DNA from: Comamonas aquatica NBRC 14918
GTDB lineage: Bacteria > Pseudomonadota > Gammaproteobacteria > Burkholderiales > Burkholderiaceae_C
DNA length: 64,000 nucleotides
Assembly: GCF_000739875.1 (NCBI RefSeq)
Contig: NZ_BBJR01000001.1
Span: 1-64,000, forward strand
Direction: 5' to 3'
Under the pieces are notes generated by a model. That model saw nothing but the letters and a program-made list of their open reading frames with translations. It was not told the DNA's origin and did no database searches. The position numbers and the translations under genes are program-made. Below are positions 37,217-50,048 of this stretch, in pieces (position 1 is the stretch's first letter; each line of letters begins with the position of its first letter).

Positions 37217-37771
37217 ATGTCCGAACAACACACTACGCCCCACACAGCCCCTGTTGACGCCTCGACCGAGGAACTGGAGGCTGCGATGGCTGCCAATGTG
37301 GCCGACGAAATCTCTCGCCTGCAAGCCGAACTGGCCGAACTCAAGGCCAAGAACGCCGACATGGCCGACCAATTCCTGCGCGCCAAGGCCGACGCCGAAA
37401 ACATGCGCCGCCGCGCCGAGGAGGAAGTCAGCAAGGCGCGCAAATTCGGCATCGAAAGCTTTGCCGAAAGCCTGCTGCCCGTGTGCGACAGCCTGGACGC
37501 CGCCCTGGCCATCCAGAACGCCACGGCCGAGCAACTGCGCGAGGGCTCGGACGCCACCCTGCGCCAGCTGCAGCAGGCGCTGGAGCGCAACAAGGTGGTC
37601 ACCATCGCCCCCGCGGCGGGCACCAAGTTCGATCCCCACCACCACCAAGCCATCTCCATGGTCCCCGCCGACCAGGACGCCAACACCGTGGTCAGCGTGC
37701 TGCAAAAGGGCTACCTGATTGCCGACCGTGTGCTGCGCCCCGCGCTGGTGACGGTCGCAGCGCCCAAGTAA
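37217..37771 (+). CDS. grpE: Nucleotide exchange factor GrpE
   Basis: 184 residues. The N-terminal 40 residues are acidic and probably disordered, followed by the long dimerising coiled coil ([20 protein letters not shown] and [19 protein letters not shown]) and the C-terminal beta domain with [14 protein letters not shown] and [18 protein letters not shown]. GrpE releases ADP from DnaK. A heat-shock promoter lies 37 bases upstream; dnaK follows after 91 bases. It is divergent from rpsF. Confidence 0.97.
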   Translation: MSEQHTTPHTAPVDASTEELEAAMAANVADEISRLQAELAELKAKNADMADQFLRAKADAENMRRRAEEEVSKARKFGIESFAESLLPVCDSLDAALAIQNATAEQLREGSDATLRQLQQALERNKVVTIAPAAGTKFDPHHHQAISMVPADQDANTVVSVLQKGYLIADRVLRPALVTVAAPK

Positions 37772-37799
37772 GGCCACGTAAAAAATCTTGACACCATGG

Positions 37800-37826
37800 C
37801 TTGAAGCCCCGGGAACAACCCTTAGC
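37800..37826 (+). promoter_or_regulatory. Possible internal heat-shock promoter before dnaK
   Basis: CTTGAAG (37800-37806), 12-base spacer, CCCTTAGC (37819-37826). Spacing and the CCCTTAG element are the same as in the clpB promoter; the -35 has one mismatch. Confidence 0.45.
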
Positions 37827-37862
37827 TAAGAGCCAATCAACCAAACATTCGGAGCATTTCAA

Positions 37863-39812
<1,950 letters not shown>

Positions 39813-39842
39813 TTCGAAGCAGCGGCATTCCTGACCGCTTGC

Positions 39843-39891
39843 CGCCGCGCCGCCCCAGCTGATGGGGTCTTGCGCGGCGTTCCTGTTTTTT
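39843..39891 (+). terminator. Terminator-like hairpin between dnaK and dnaJ
   Basis: Outer arms CGCCGCGC (39843-39850) and GCGCGGCG (39872-39879), inner arms CCCCA and TGGGG, then TTCCTG and seven T ending 16 bases before the dnaJ ATG. It probably lowers dnaJ expression relative to dnaK. Confidence 0.6.
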
Positions 39892-39907
39892 ATTGGCTGT
39901 AGCAACC

Positions 39908-41047
39908 ATGTCCAAACGCGACTATTACGAAGTCCTCGGCGTCGCCAAGACGGCCTCGGACGATGAGATCAAAAAGGCCTACCGCAAGCTGGCCATGAAG
40001 TACCACCCGGACCGCAACCAGGGTGACAAGGCGAAGCAGGCCGAAGAGCAGTTCAAGGAGGTCAAGGAGGCCTACGAAATGCTCTCGGACAGCCAAAAGC
40101 GCGCGGCCTACGACCAGTACGGCCATGCTGGCGTCGATCCCAACCGGGGCATGGGCGGCGGTGAAGGCTTTGGCGGCGGCGGTTTTGCCGAAGCCTTTGG
40201 CGACATCTTTGGCGACATGTTCAGCGGCGGCCGCGCGGGCGGCCCACGCGGTGGCCGCCAGGTGTACCGCGGCAATGACCTGAGCTATTCCCTGGAAATT
40301 TCTCTGGAAGAAGCGGCCAAGGGCAAGGACGCCCAGATCCGCATCCCCAGCTGGGACAACTGCGACACCTGCCACGGCAGCGGCGCCAAGCCCGGCACCA
40401 GCCCCAAGACCTGCACCACCTGCGGTGGCAATGGCTCGGTGCAGATGCGCCAGGGCTTCTTCAGCGTGCAGCAGACCTGCCCCCACTGCCGCGGCACGGG
40501 CAAGATCATTCCCGAGCCCTGCACCACCTGCAGCGGCCAGGGCAAGATCAAGCGCCAGAAGACGCTGGAAGTGAAGATCCCCGCCGGCATCGACGACGGC
40601 ATGCGCATCCGCTCCACCGGCAACGGCGAGCCCGGCATGAACGGCGGCCCTCCGGGCGACCTGTACATCGAGATCCGCATCCGCGAACACGACATCTTCG
40701 AGCGCGATGGTGATGATCTGCACTGCCAGGTGCCGGTGAGCTTCATCACGGCCGCCCTGGGGGGCGAGATCGAAGTGCCCACGCTGCAAGGCAAGGCGGC
40801 GATCGACATCCCCGAAGGCACGCAAGCGGGCAAGCAGTTCCGCCTGCGCGGCAAGGGCATCAAGGGCGTGCGCTCCAGCTACCCCGGCGACCTGTACTGC
40901 CACATCGTGGTGGAAACGCCGGTCAAGCTGACCGAGTACCAGCGCAAGCTGCTGCGCGAGCTGGAAGAGTCGCTGAAAAAAGGCGGCGCCAAGCATTCGC
41001 CCAGCGGCGAAGGCTGGACCGACAAGCTCAAGCGCTTCTTCAGCTGA
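39908..41047 (+). CDS. dnaJ: Chaperone DnaJ (Hsp40)
   Basis: 379 residues from ATG 39908. J domain with HPD at 33-35 (KYHPDRN), Gly/Phe-rich linker ([20 protein letters not shown]), zinc-finger domain with four CxxCxGxG repeats ([32 protein letters not shown]), and the C-terminal substrate domain. It stimulates DnaK ATPase and delivers clients. It ends in a clear terminator. Confidence 0.99.
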   Translation: MSKRDYYEVLGVAKTASDDEIKKAYRKLAMKYHPDRNQGDKAKQAEEQFKEVKEAYEMLSDSQKRAAYDQYGHAGVDPNRGMGGGEGFGGGGFAEAFGDIFGDMFSGGRAGGPRGGRQVYRGNDLSYSLEISLEEAAKGKDAQIRIPSWDNCDTCHGSGAKPGTSPKTCTTCGGNGSVQMRQGFFSVQQTCPHCRGTGKIIPEPCTTCSGQGKIKRQKTLEVKIPAGIDDGMRIRSTGNGEPGMNGGPPGDLYIEIRIREHDIFERDGDDLHCQVPVSFITAALGGEIEVPTLQGKAAIDIPEGTQAGKQFRLRGKGIKGVRSSYPGDLYCHIVVETPVKLTEYQRKLLRELEESLKKGGAKHSPSGEGWTDKLKRFFS

Positions 41048-41064
41048 TCCAGCACACCCCATCC

Positions 41065-41088
41065 AGGCCCGCCGTCGCGGGCCTTTTT
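41065..41088 (+). terminator. Intrinsic terminator after dnaJ
   Basis: AGGCCCGC, CGTC loop, GCGGGCCT, five T; 18 bases past the dnaJ stop. The remaining gap to 41442 holds repeat-like words (CATAGCTGCCTGCGCTC near 41127) and an AT-rich stretch before the receptor gene, but no gene I can support. Confidence 0.9.
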
Positions 41089-41442
41089 CATGCTGTAGCT
41101 ACTGCAAGCCGCCGCTCCCCCATCCATAGCTGCCTGCGCTCAGGGTGCTTGGGCTGGAGGCCTCCAGCGCGCTTCATGCTGAACGCCGACCGCTGCGCCC
41201 CCATGTCCGCCACCCCACTGCGGCCGCCTGCGAGCCACACACCGGCCACCGCACGCCCGGAAAGATCCGCCCCCCACCGACAGACAGCGCCATACGACCC
41301 GGCGCATCCTCGCCAGCGGTGCCACCAAAAGCTGCGGCGCAGATGGGGGTTCTTGCCATCTTCCCTGCCCGCCATCACGCCCGCCTTTAGCATTAGAAAA
41401 AGTTTATGTACTTTTTTGTCCATACAAATTTCTAATTTCCGC

Positions 41443-43411
41443 ATGCCAGTCACCGCCACCTGCCGGCCACCCGCCCTCGCCCTCCTGCTCACCGGCCTGG
41501 CCGCGTCGGCCCACGCCCAGACCGAGGCCCCTACGCTGGAGGCGGTCGAAGTACGCTCCGCCCCCGGCACCCCCAGCCTGCAGGCCCTGCCCACCTCGGC
41601 CACGGTGCTCGATGGCGAGCAGCGGCGTGCGCCTGTATGTGGATGGCATTCCCGCCACCATGCCCGACGGCCAGGGCTCGCTGTCGCACATCGACATAGC
41701 CAGCCTGGAGCGCGTGGAAGTGCTGCGCGGCCCCTACTCAGCGCTGTACGGTAACTCCGCCGGCGGCGTGGTCAGCCTGTTCACCGAAACGCCCGAGGGA
41801 CGGCCCTTTGTGGAAGGCGGCGTCAGCTTTGGCAGCGACGGCCAGCAGCGCCTGTCGGCCAAGGCCGGCGGCCAGACGGCACAAGGCCTGAGCTATGTCG
41901 TCAGTGCCAGCCGCTTCATGACCGACGGCTGGCGCGACCACAGCGCCGCCGACCGCAACGTGGCGAATGCCAAGCTGAGCACCGCGCTGGGCGACGATGC
42001 CCGGCTGACCCTGGTGGCCAACACCATGGACTCTGACGCGCAGGACCCCCAGGGCCTGACCTGGGCGCAGTACCAGGCAACCCCGCGCCGCGCCTCCTAC
42101 CGGGCCGACAACGGCGCTGCCGTGGCCGAAAGCTTCAACACCCGCAAATCGCTGCAGCAAACCCAGGTGGGCGCCAGCTATGAACGCCGCCTGGACGGCG
42201 TGCACAGCGTGGCCCTGACGGCCTATGCCGGCCACCGCAGCATGGCGCAGTACCAGTCGATTCCGGCTGCCACCCAGGCCGCTGCCGGCCATGCCGGGGG
42301 CGTGATCGATATGTCGCGCAACTACGCCGGCGTGGACGCCCGCTGGACCGGCAGGTTCAGCGACGCGCCAGTGCCCGTCACCGTGACGGCCGGCCTGGCC
42401 GTGGACCGGGTGGACGAAGACCGCCAGGGCTATGAGAACTTTGTCGGCAGCACCCTGGGGGTGCAGGGTGCACTGCGCCGCGACGAGAAAAACACCATCA
42501 CCAACGTCGACCCCTACATCCAGGCCACCTGGCAGCTGGCCCCGGCCTGGAGCCTGGACACCGGCCTGCGCTACAGCCGCGTGAAGTTCGTGTCGGACGA
42601 CCATTACCTGCGCCCCGGCAATCCCGACGACTCGGGCACGGTCACGCACCACCAGGCCCTGCCGGTGGTGGCACTGTCCCACCAGGTCACCCCCGACGCC
42701 ACGGTCTACGCCAGTGCCGGCCGCGGTTTTGAAACCCCCACCTTTGCCGAGCTGTCCTACCGCCCCGACGGCACCGGTGGCCTGAACCTGGCACTGCAAC
42801 CCAGCGTCAGCACCCAGTACGAACTGGGCTGGCGCCAGCGCCTGGCAGGCCGCGTCCAGGGCCTGTGGAGCGCGGCCGTGTTCCACAGCCGGACCGACGA
42901 CGAGATCGTCAGCGCCGGGGGCACGGGCGGGCGCACCACCTTCCGCAACGCCGGCACCACCCGCCGCTACGGCGCCGAGCTGCAGGCCGATGTGCGCCTG
43001 GCACGCCAGTGGTCGCTGCAGGCCGCCTACACCTACCTGAATGCCGAGTTCCGCGAAGGCGAGTTCGCGGGCCGCATGCTGCCCGGCCTGTCCAAGCAGC
43101 ACCTGTTCATGGGCCTCAATTACCGTCCCACCGCAGCCTGGCGCCTGGGCGTATCGGCCCAGCACGCCGGCAAGGTCTACGTGAACGACGCCAACAGCGA
43201 AGCTGCACCGGCCTTCACCATAGCCTCGGCCAGCGTGGGCTACACCCGCCAGCTCGGCGACTGGACGCTCAACGCCTTTGCGCGGGTGGACAACCTGTTC
43301 GACCGCCAGTACGTGGGATCGGTCATCGTCAACGACGGCAACAGCCGCTATTACGAAAGCGCACCGGGCCGCAACTGGGCCACCGGGGTCAGCTTGCGCT
43401 ACAACTTCTAA
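41443..43411 (+). pseudogene. TonB-dependent receptor, YncD/PqqU-like, frameshifted by a plug deletion
   Basis: The reading frame from ATG 41443 encodes a signal peptide (LALLLTGLAASAHAQTE) and the start of a plug (LEAVEVRSAPG ... SATVLDGEQ), then goes out of frame near 41612-41630. The next frame resumes at GVRLYVDGIPATMPDGQGSL and continues to the C-terminal beta strand GVSLRYNF at 43411. The middle of the plug, which in this family carries the QNRxNYAQD and SIRGFGAR-type blocks, is missing, so bases were lost and the loss is not a multiple of three. The DGIPATMPDGQG segment recalls the YncD/PqqU family. An ATG at 41612 could start the barrel part, but without a signal peptide it could not reach the outer membrane. 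Confidence 0.85.
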
Positions 43412-43457
43412 AGCACACCCCGAGCATCGGGGCACGCGACCGCGGCACCCGCTTCTG

Positions 43458-43547
43458 AATCAGGAGCTGGTGCCGCTGTGTTTTCAGGCGTTTACATGCC
43501 CAATCCACTGCAAAAGCCCTGAAATCGCGCGCCAGCAGCTCCTGATT
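43458..43547. repeat. Long-loop inverted repeat, dispersed repeat family
   Basis: Perfect 12-bp arms AATCAGGAGCTG (43458-43469) and CAGCTCCTGATT (43536-43547), 66-base loop, between the broken receptor gene and the LysR gene. The inner sequence holds TTTTCAGGCG and AAGCCCTGAAA, also roughly complementary. Confidence 0.7.
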
Positions 43548-43702
43548 CTGGGTTCCGGCACGCAAACCATCGCGAAACACGATGGCTTGATTGGCACAAC
43601 AATAGCCAAAGTCTTCGTATTGCGCGATGCCAAAGCGCTGAACATGGTGAGAAAATCGCTTCAACTTCTCAAAATGAGAAGACTTGATAAGTGTGCCCCG
43701 CC

Positions 43703-44644
43703 ATGAAGAATTCCGAGCGCAGTTTTGCCCGCCGTATCGACCTGACCTCGTTGCAGCTGTTTGTGGCTGTGTGCGAGCTTGGCAGCATTGGTCGTGCCGC
43801 CGAACGTGAATACATCGCCGCGTCTGCCGTCAGCAAGCGCCTGTCCGACCTGGAGGCCGCCGTCGACACCGCGCTGCTGTACCGCCACAGCCGCGGTGTG
43901 ACGCTGACGCCCGCCGGCGAAAGCCTGTTGCACCACGCCCGCAACGTGCTGTACGGGCTGGAGCGCATGCAGGGCGAGCTGTCCGAATACGCCGACGGGG
44001 TGCGCGGCCATGTGCGCGTGCACGCCACCATCTCGGCCATCGTGCAGTTCCTGCCCGAGGACCTGGGCGCCTTCAGCAAGGAGCATCCGCAGATCAAGAT
44101 CGACCTGCAGGAACACCTGTCGGCCGACGTGCTGCAGGCGGTGCACGAAGGCACGGCCGACCTCGGCATCTGCAACATGGGCCAGGCCAACACCAACGGC
44201 CTGCAGACCCGCCCCTACCGCACCGACCGCCTGGTGGTGATCATGCCTGAGGCCCACGCCCTGGCCCAGCGCGAGGCCATCAGCTTCGAGGAAGTGCTGG
44301 AATGGGACATCGTCGGCCTGCAGGGCGGCAGCTCCATCAGCCTGGCCATGCGCGGCGCGGCAGCGCGCTCCGGCCATCCCCTGCACCAGCGCATCCAGGT
44401 CACAAGCCTGGACGCCATGTGCCGCATGATCGACAACGGCCTGGGCATCGGCCTGATCCCCGACCGGGCGTTCGAGCTCATGCACGGCGTCGGGCACCTG
44501 AAAAGCGTGACCCTGACCGACGCCTGGGCACAGCGCACCCTGAGCCTGGTGGCCCGCGACTTCGAGGCCCTGCCGGTGACATCGCGGTTGCTGGTGGAAC
44601 ACCTCGGCAAAGGCTGGGAGCCCGCCCCCAAACCCGCTGCCTAA
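43703..44644 (+). CDS. LysR-family transcriptional regulator upstream of leuC
   Basis: 313 residues from ATG 43703; a GTG four codons upstream is possible. N-terminal HTH LFVAVCELGSIGRAAEREYI and ASAVSKRLSDLEAAV, then the periplasmic-binding-like effector domain (VHATISAIVQFLPEDLGAFS). It is co-directional with leuC, 42 bases apart, so it could be expressed with and act on the leucine genes; it could equally control the broken receptor upstream. Effector unknown. Confidence 0.92.
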   Translation: MKNSERSFARRIDLTSLQLFVAVCELGSIGRAAEREYIAASAVSKRLSDLEAAVDTALLYRHSRGVTLTPAGESLLHHARNVLYGLERMQGELSEYADGVRGHVRVHATISAIVQFLPEDLGAFSKEHPQIKIDLQEHLSADVLQAVHEGTADLGICNMGQANTNGLQTRPYRTDRLVVIMPEAHALAQREAISFEEVLEWDIVGLQGGSSISLAMRGAAARSGHPLHQRIQVTSLDAMCRMIDNGLGIGLIPDRAFELMHGVGHLKSVTLTDAWAQRTLSLVARDFEALPVTSRLLVEHLGKGWEPAPKPAA

Positions 44645-44686
44645 AATTTCGAGAGACAACCTCCCTACCCACGAGAAGAGAACACC

Positions 44687-46108
44687 ATGGGACGCACCCT
44701 TTACGACAAGATTTTTGACGAGCACGTCATCCACACCGAGGAAGACGGCACCTCCATCCTCTACATCGACCGCCACCTGGTGCACGAAGTCACCAGCCCG
44801 CAGGCCTTCGAAGGCCTGCGTCTGGCCGGTCGCAAGCTGTGGCGCATCAACTCCGTGGTGGCCACGGCCGACCACAACACCCCCACCACCGGCTGGGAGC
44901 GCGGCTACGACGGCATCGAAGACCCGATCAGCAAGGAACAGATCACCACGCTGAACACCAACATCGCCGAATTCGGCTCGGCCGCCTTCTTCCCCTTCAT
45001 GGACAAGGGTCAGGGCATCGTCCACGTGATGGGCCCCGAGCAAGGCGCCACCCTGCCCGGCATGACCGTGGTCTGCGGCGACAGCCACACCTCCACCCAC
45101 GGCGCCTTCGGCGCGCTGGCCCACGGCATCGGCACCTCCGAAGTCGAGCACGTCATGGCCACGCAGACCCTGCTGGCCAAGAAGGCCAAGAACATGCTGG
45201 TGCAGGTCAACGGCAAGGTCGCGCCCGGCGTGACCGCCAAGGACATCGTGCTGGCCATCATCGGAAAGATCGGCACCGCCGGCGGCACGGGCTACACCAT
45301 CGAGTTTGCTGGCCAGGCCATCCGTGACCTGTCCATGGAAGGCCGCATGACCGTGTGCAACATGGCCATCGAGGGCGGCGCCCGCGCCGGCCTGGTGGCC
45401 GTGGACGACAAGACCATCCAGTACGTCAAGGGCCGCCCCCTGGCGCCCACCGGTGCCGAGTGGGATGCCGCCGTGGCCTACTGGAAGACGCTGCACTCCG
45501 ACGCCGACGCCCAGTTCGACCACGTGGTCGAGCTGAACGCCGCCGACATCGTGCCCCAGGTCACCTGGGGCACCAGCCCCGAGATGGTGCTGGGCGTGGA
45601 CGCGACCGTGCCCGATCCCGACAAGGAAAAGGACCCCAACAAGCGCGGCGCCATCGAGCGCGCGCTGACCTACATGGCGCTGGAGCCTGGCAAGCCGCTG
45701 AACGACATCTTCGTCGACAAGGTGTTCATCGGCTCGTGCACCAACAGCCGCATCGAGGACATGCGCGAAGCCGCCGCCGTGGTCAAGAAGCTGGGCCAGA
45801 AGGTGGCCAAGAACATCAAGCTGGCCATGGTCGTGCCCGGCTCCGGTCTGGTCAAGGAACAGGCCGAGCGCGAAGGCCTGGATGTGATCTTCAAGGCCGC
45901 CGGCTTTGAATGGCGCGAACCCGGCTGCTCCATGTGCCTGGCCATGAATGCCGACCGCCTGGAGCCCGGCGAGCGCTGCGCCTCCACCTCGAACCGCAAC
46001 TTCGAAGGCCGCCAGGGCGCGGGGGGGCGCACCCACCTGGTCAGCCCAGCCATGGCCGCGGCCGCGGCCATCCACGGCCACTTTGTGGACATCCGCAAGT
46101 TCGCCTGA
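44687..46108 (+). CDS. leuC: 3-isopropylmalate dehydratase large subunit
   Basis: 473 residues. With LeuD it isomerises 2-isopropylmalate to 3-isopropylmalate. Iron-sulfur cluster ligands are C351 ([11 protein letters not shown]) and C414/C417 ([11 protein letters not shown]). [20 protein letters not shown] and the start [14 protein letters not shown] are standard. It is followed by a tiny lipoprotein gene and then leuD, leuB, the leucine operon. Confidence 0.98.
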   Translation: MGRTLYDKIFDEHVIHTEEDGTSILYIDRHLVHEVTSPQAFEGLRLAGRKLWRINSVVATADHNTPTTGWERGYDGIEDPISKEQITTLNTNIAEFGSAAFFPFMDKGQGIVHVMGPEQGATLPGMTVVCGDSHTSTHGAFGALAHGIGTSEVEHVMATQTLLAKKAKNMLVQVNGKVAPGVTAKDIVLAIIGKIGTAGGTGYTIEFAGQAIRDLSMEGRMTVCNMAIEGGARAGLVAVDDKTIQYVKGRPLAPTGAEWDAAVAYWKTLHSDADAQFDHVVELNAADIVPQVTWGTSPEMVLGVDATVPDPDKEKDPNKRGAIERALTYMALEPGKPLNDIFVDKVFIGSCTNSRIEDMREAAAVVKKLGQKVAKNIKLAMVVPGSGLVKEQAEREGLDVIFKAAGFEWREPGCSMCLAMNADRLEPGERCASTSNRNFEGRQGAGGRTHLVSPAMAAAAAIHGHFVDIRKFA

Positions 46109-46143
46109 GTCCGACCCAGATCCCACGAGACACGGAGACCCTC

Positions 46144-46269
46144 ATGAAGCCTTCCTTCACGATTCTTTTGCTCGGCCTGGCCTTCACGCTGGCAGCCTGC
46201 AACACCGTCCAGGGCATTGGCCAGGACGTGCAAAAAGCCGGCAACGCCATCGAGCGCGCCGCCCGCTGA
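46144..46269 (+). CDS. Entericidin-like small lipoprotein
   Basis: 41 residues. [20 protein letters not shown] is a lipoprotein signal with lipobox LAAC (C19), and the mature part [20 protein letters not shown] is the short amphipathic helix of the entericidin A/B family. Entericidins are outer- or inner-membrane lipoproteins described as an antidote/toxin pair in enterobacteria; here only one is present. It is inserted between leuC (35 bases) and leuD (26 bases) on the same strand, so it is co-transcribed with leucine synthesis. Confidence 0.82.
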   Translation: MKPSFTILLLGLAFTLAACNTVQGIGQDVQKAGNAIERAAR

Positions 46270-46295
46270 TCTGCCACCCTACCGATTCGAACGCC

Positions 46296-46952
46296 ATGCA
46301 AAAATTCACCATCCACCAGGGCCTGGTGGCCCCCATGGACCGCGAGAACGTCGACACCGACGCCATCATTCCCAAGCAGTTCCTGAAGTCGATCAAAAAG
46401 ACCGGCTTTGGCGTGAACGCGTTTGACGAATGGCGCTACCTGGACCAGCCCGGCCAGCCCGGCGTGCCCGAAGAACAGCGCAAGCCCAACCCCGACTTCG
46501 TGCTGAACCAGCCGCGCTACAAGGGCGCCAGCATCCTGCTGACACGCAAGAACTTCGGCTGCGGCTCCAGCCGCGAGCACGCGCCCTGGGCGCTGGACCA
46601 GTACGGCTTCCGCGCCATCCTGGCGCCCAGCTTTGCCGACATCTTCTTCAACAACAGCTTCAAGAACGGCCTGCTGCCCATCGTGCTGCCCGAGGCCACG
46701 ATCGACCTGCTGTTCCACGAAGTGCAGGCCTTCCCCGGCTACGAGCTGACCATCGACCTGGAGCGCCAGGTCATCGTGCGCCCCCAGGGCGAGGAAATCC
46801 CGTTCGACGTGATTCCCTTCCGCAAGTACTGCCTGCTCAACGGCTTTGACGACATCGGCCTGACCATGCGCCACGCCGACAAGATCAAGGCCTTCGAAGC
46901 CGAACGCCTGGCGCAAAAGCCCTGGCTGTCGCGCAGCCTGGTCCAGGGCTGA
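46296..46952 (+). CDS. leuD: 3-isopropylmalate dehydratase small subunit
   Basis: 218 residues from ATG 46296. [20 protein letters not shown], then [20 protein letters not shown] and [14 protein letters not shown] are the LeuD signature; the frame is open far upstream inside leuC but this is the family start. It completes the isomerase with LeuC. A palindromic repeat copy lies between it and leuB. Confidence 0.98.
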   Translation: MQKFTIHQGLVAPMDRENVDTDAIIPKQFLKSIKKTGFGVNAFDEWRYLDQPGQPGVPEEQRKPNPDFVLNQPRYKGASILLTRKNFGCGSSREHAPWALDQYGFRAILAPSFADIFFNNSFKNGLLPIVLPEATIDLLFHEVQAFPGYELTIDLERQVIVRPQGEEIPFDVIPFRKYCLLNGFDDIGLTMRHADKIKAFEAERLAQKPWLSRSLVQG

Positions 46953-46978
46953 CCCGCTTTCCATAACTATGAATCCAT

Positions 46979-48153
<1,175 letters not shown>

Positions 48154-48161
48154 GTCCGCGC

Positions 48162-48196
48162 CCTGAACCGCCGCGCCCGGGGTGCGGCGGTTCAGG
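48162..48196 (+). terminator. Stable hairpin after leuB, no T-run
   Basis: CCTGAACCGCCGC and GCGGCGGTTCAGG, perfect 13-bp arms with a nine-base loop. There is no U tract, so it is more likely an mRNA-end stabiliser or a Rho-linked end than a classical terminator. Confidence 0.5.
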
Positions 48197-48316
48197 CACA
48201 CTCATGCACCTGCAGAAAATTTCATGGCCGGTGCACCGGGTTTCAGCGCCACAATGCGAAACCCAAAACCCTGCGGAGGGTGGAGATTAGCTTCTCTAAA
48301 CCCGCATTAGTTCAGC

Positions 48317-48322
48317 TACAAT
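48317..48322 (+). promoter_or_regulatory. Candidate -10 element upstream of asd
   Basis: TACAAT, five of six to the consensus; no convincing -35 is seen 16-18 bases upstream. If used, the transcript would start almost at the ATG of the candidate leader peptide at 48332. Confidence 0.3.
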
Positions 48323-48331
48323 CCACATCTT

Positions 48332-48427
48332 ATGTTTGCCGCCCACTTCCCCACTGCCTCTCACAACGCTGCCTTGCTGGCAGGTGTGGCCGTGCGCGCG
48401 ACAACCATTACGACGATCAAAGGCTGA
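48332..48427 (+). CDS. Candidate leader peptide upstream of asd, 31 residues
   Basis: A short frame beginning MFAAHFPTASHN and ending RATTITTIKG before TGA. The Thr-Thr-Ile-Thr-Thr-Ile run recalls thrL-type attenuator leaders, and asd belongs to the threonine/isoleucine pathway. A stem (48433-48443 with 48463-48473, CCCGGTTCGTC against GACGAGCCGGG with one wobble) begins five bases after the stop. No Shine-Dalgarno site is visible and no T-run follows the stem, so this may be coincidence. Confidence 0.3.
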   Translation: MFAAHFPTASHNAALLAGVAVRATTITTIKG

Positions 48428-48533
48428 CCCAGCCCGGTTCGTCGCGCGCCCTCCCCCGGCCAGACGAGCCGGGCCCGGAAAGCAGGATTGAGCACATTCA
48501 CATCTGTTTTCGCAACTCGGAAGGGCGTTTCAA

Positions 48534-49646
48534 ATGAGCAAGCAATTGGTAGGTTTGGTGGGCTGGCGCGGCATGGTCGGCTCGGTGCTGATGGACCGCA
48601 TGCAGGCCGAAGGTGACTTCGACCTGATCGATCCCGTGTTTTTCTCCACCTCCAACGCCGGCGGCAAGGCCCCGGCCATGGCCACGGTGCACACCCAGCT
48701 CAAGGATGCCAACGACATCGCCGAGCTGGCCAAGTGCGACATCATCATCACCTGCCAAGGCGGTGACTACACCAAGGAAGTCTTCCCCAAGATCCGTGCG
48801 GCCGGCTGGAACGGCCACTGGATCGATGCGGCCTCCTCGCTGCGCATGGAAGACGACGCCGTCATCGTGCTGGACCCCGTCAACGAAGACCTGATCCAGG
48901 CCAAGCTGGCCGCCGGTGGCAAGAATTGGATCGGCGGCAACTGCACCAACTCCATCCTGCTGATGGGCCTGGGCGGTCTGTTCAAGGCCGGTCTGGTGGA
49001 GTGGGTCTCCTCCATGACCTACCAGGCGGCTTCGGGCGGCGGCGCCAACCACATGCGCGAGCTGCTCAAGGGCATGGGCGTGGTGCACGCGGCCGTGGCC
49101 GACGAGCTGGCCACGCCAGCATCCGCCATCCTGGACATCGACCGCAAGGTGGCCACCACCATCCGTGAAGACGTGCCCACCGAGTTCTTCGGCGCGCCCC
49201 TGGCAGGTGGCCTGATCCCCTGGATCGACGTGCAACTGCCCAATGGCCAGTCCAAGGAAGAATGGAAGGGCCAGGCCGAGGTCAACAAGATCCTGGGCAC
49301 CGCCGCCACCATCCCCGTCGACGGCCTGTGCGTGCGCATCGGCGCGATGCGCTGCCACTCGCTGGCTTTGACCCTGAAGCTGAAGAAGGACCTGCCCCTG
49401 GCAGAGATCGAAGCGCTGATCAAGGGCGGCAACCCCTGGGTCAAGTTCGTGGCCAACGACCGCGCCGAGACCGTGCAGCAGTTGACCCCCGCCGCCACCA
49501 CCGGCGGCCTGGAAGTGGCCGTGGGCCGCGTGCGCAAGCTGAACATGGGCCCCGAGTACGTGTCGGCCTTCGTGATCGGTGACCAGCTGCTGTGGGGCGC
49601 GGCCGAACCGCTGCGCCGCATGCTGCGCATCCTGCTGGCACGTTAA
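48534..49646 (+). CDS. asd: Aspartate-semialdehyde dehydrogenase
   Basis: 370 residues, long (proteobacterial) form. It reduces aspartyl phosphate to aspartate semialdehyde for lysine, threonine and methionine synthesis. [18 protein letters not shown] binds NADP; C137 in [12 protein letters not shown] is the acylated nucleophile; [15 protein letters not shown] follows. It lies between leuB and fimV, the usual betaproteobacterial order, and supplies the substrate of Hom, encoded 20 kb away. It ends in a strong terminator. Confidence 0.98.
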   Translation: MSKQLVGLVGWRGMVGSVLMDRMQAEGDFDLIDPVFFSTSNAGGKAPAMATVHTQLKDANDIAELAKCDIIITCQGGDYTKEVFPKIRAAGWNGHWIDAASSLRMEDDAVIVLDPVNEDLIQAKLAAGGKNWIGGNCTNSILLMGLGGLFKAGLVEWVSSMTYQAASGGGANHMRELLKGMGVVHAAVADELATPASAILDIDRKVATTIREDVPTEFFGAPLAGGLIPWIDVQLPNGQSKEEWKGQAEVNKILGTAATIPVDGLCVRIGAMRCHSLALTLKLKKDLPLAEIEALIKGGNPWVKFVANDRAETVQQLTPAATTGGLEVAVGRVRKLNMGPEYVSAFVIGDQLLWGAAEPLRRMLRILLAR

Positions 49647-49668
49647 GCACGGCGCCGGCCCAGCCCAC

Positions 49669-49697
49669 AGGGAAGCCACATGGCTTCCCTTTTTTTG
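49669..49697 (+). terminator. Intrinsic terminator after asd
   Basis: AGGGAAGCCA, CA loop, TGGCTTCCCT, running into seven T. The gap from here to 50048 holds no supported gene; it should contain the fimV promoter, which I cannot place. Confidence 0.92.
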
Positions 49698-50048
49698 TGG
49701 CTGCAGCGCCTGCGCCGACCACGGCAGACCCGGGTGTGGCTGTGTTGCAGCGACAACATTGCTTAACAATTCACTGCGCCAATCCACGGGCGCACGGGCT
49801 GCCCGCCGAAAATCCCAGGCAGCCGGACAATCGCGCGCGGGGGCCGGCCATCCGGGGCAAGGGCTTGCCATAATGGCGTCCAGCCCCAGCGAAGCCTGGA
49901 AAAGGCTTGGATTCCCGTGCTTTGTGCGCGCTTGTCTGCCCCTGGTAATGCTGCTAAGGTCGTTCGCAAGTGCCTACGCCCGGGCGCGCCCCTCCCCATA
50001 CTTGCTGCCACCGCAGCGGCACAACACCTTTTGAACGTGACTGCAAAC

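Noticed and set aside
41088-41603. 171-residue minus-strand frame in the dnaJ-receptor gap
   Set aside because: No Shine-Dalgarno site or motif, and composition like random GC-rich translation; overlaps the receptor signal-peptide region.
43661-46126. 821-residue minus-strand frame over lysR and leuC
   Set aside because: Shadow of two well-supported genes; no motifs.
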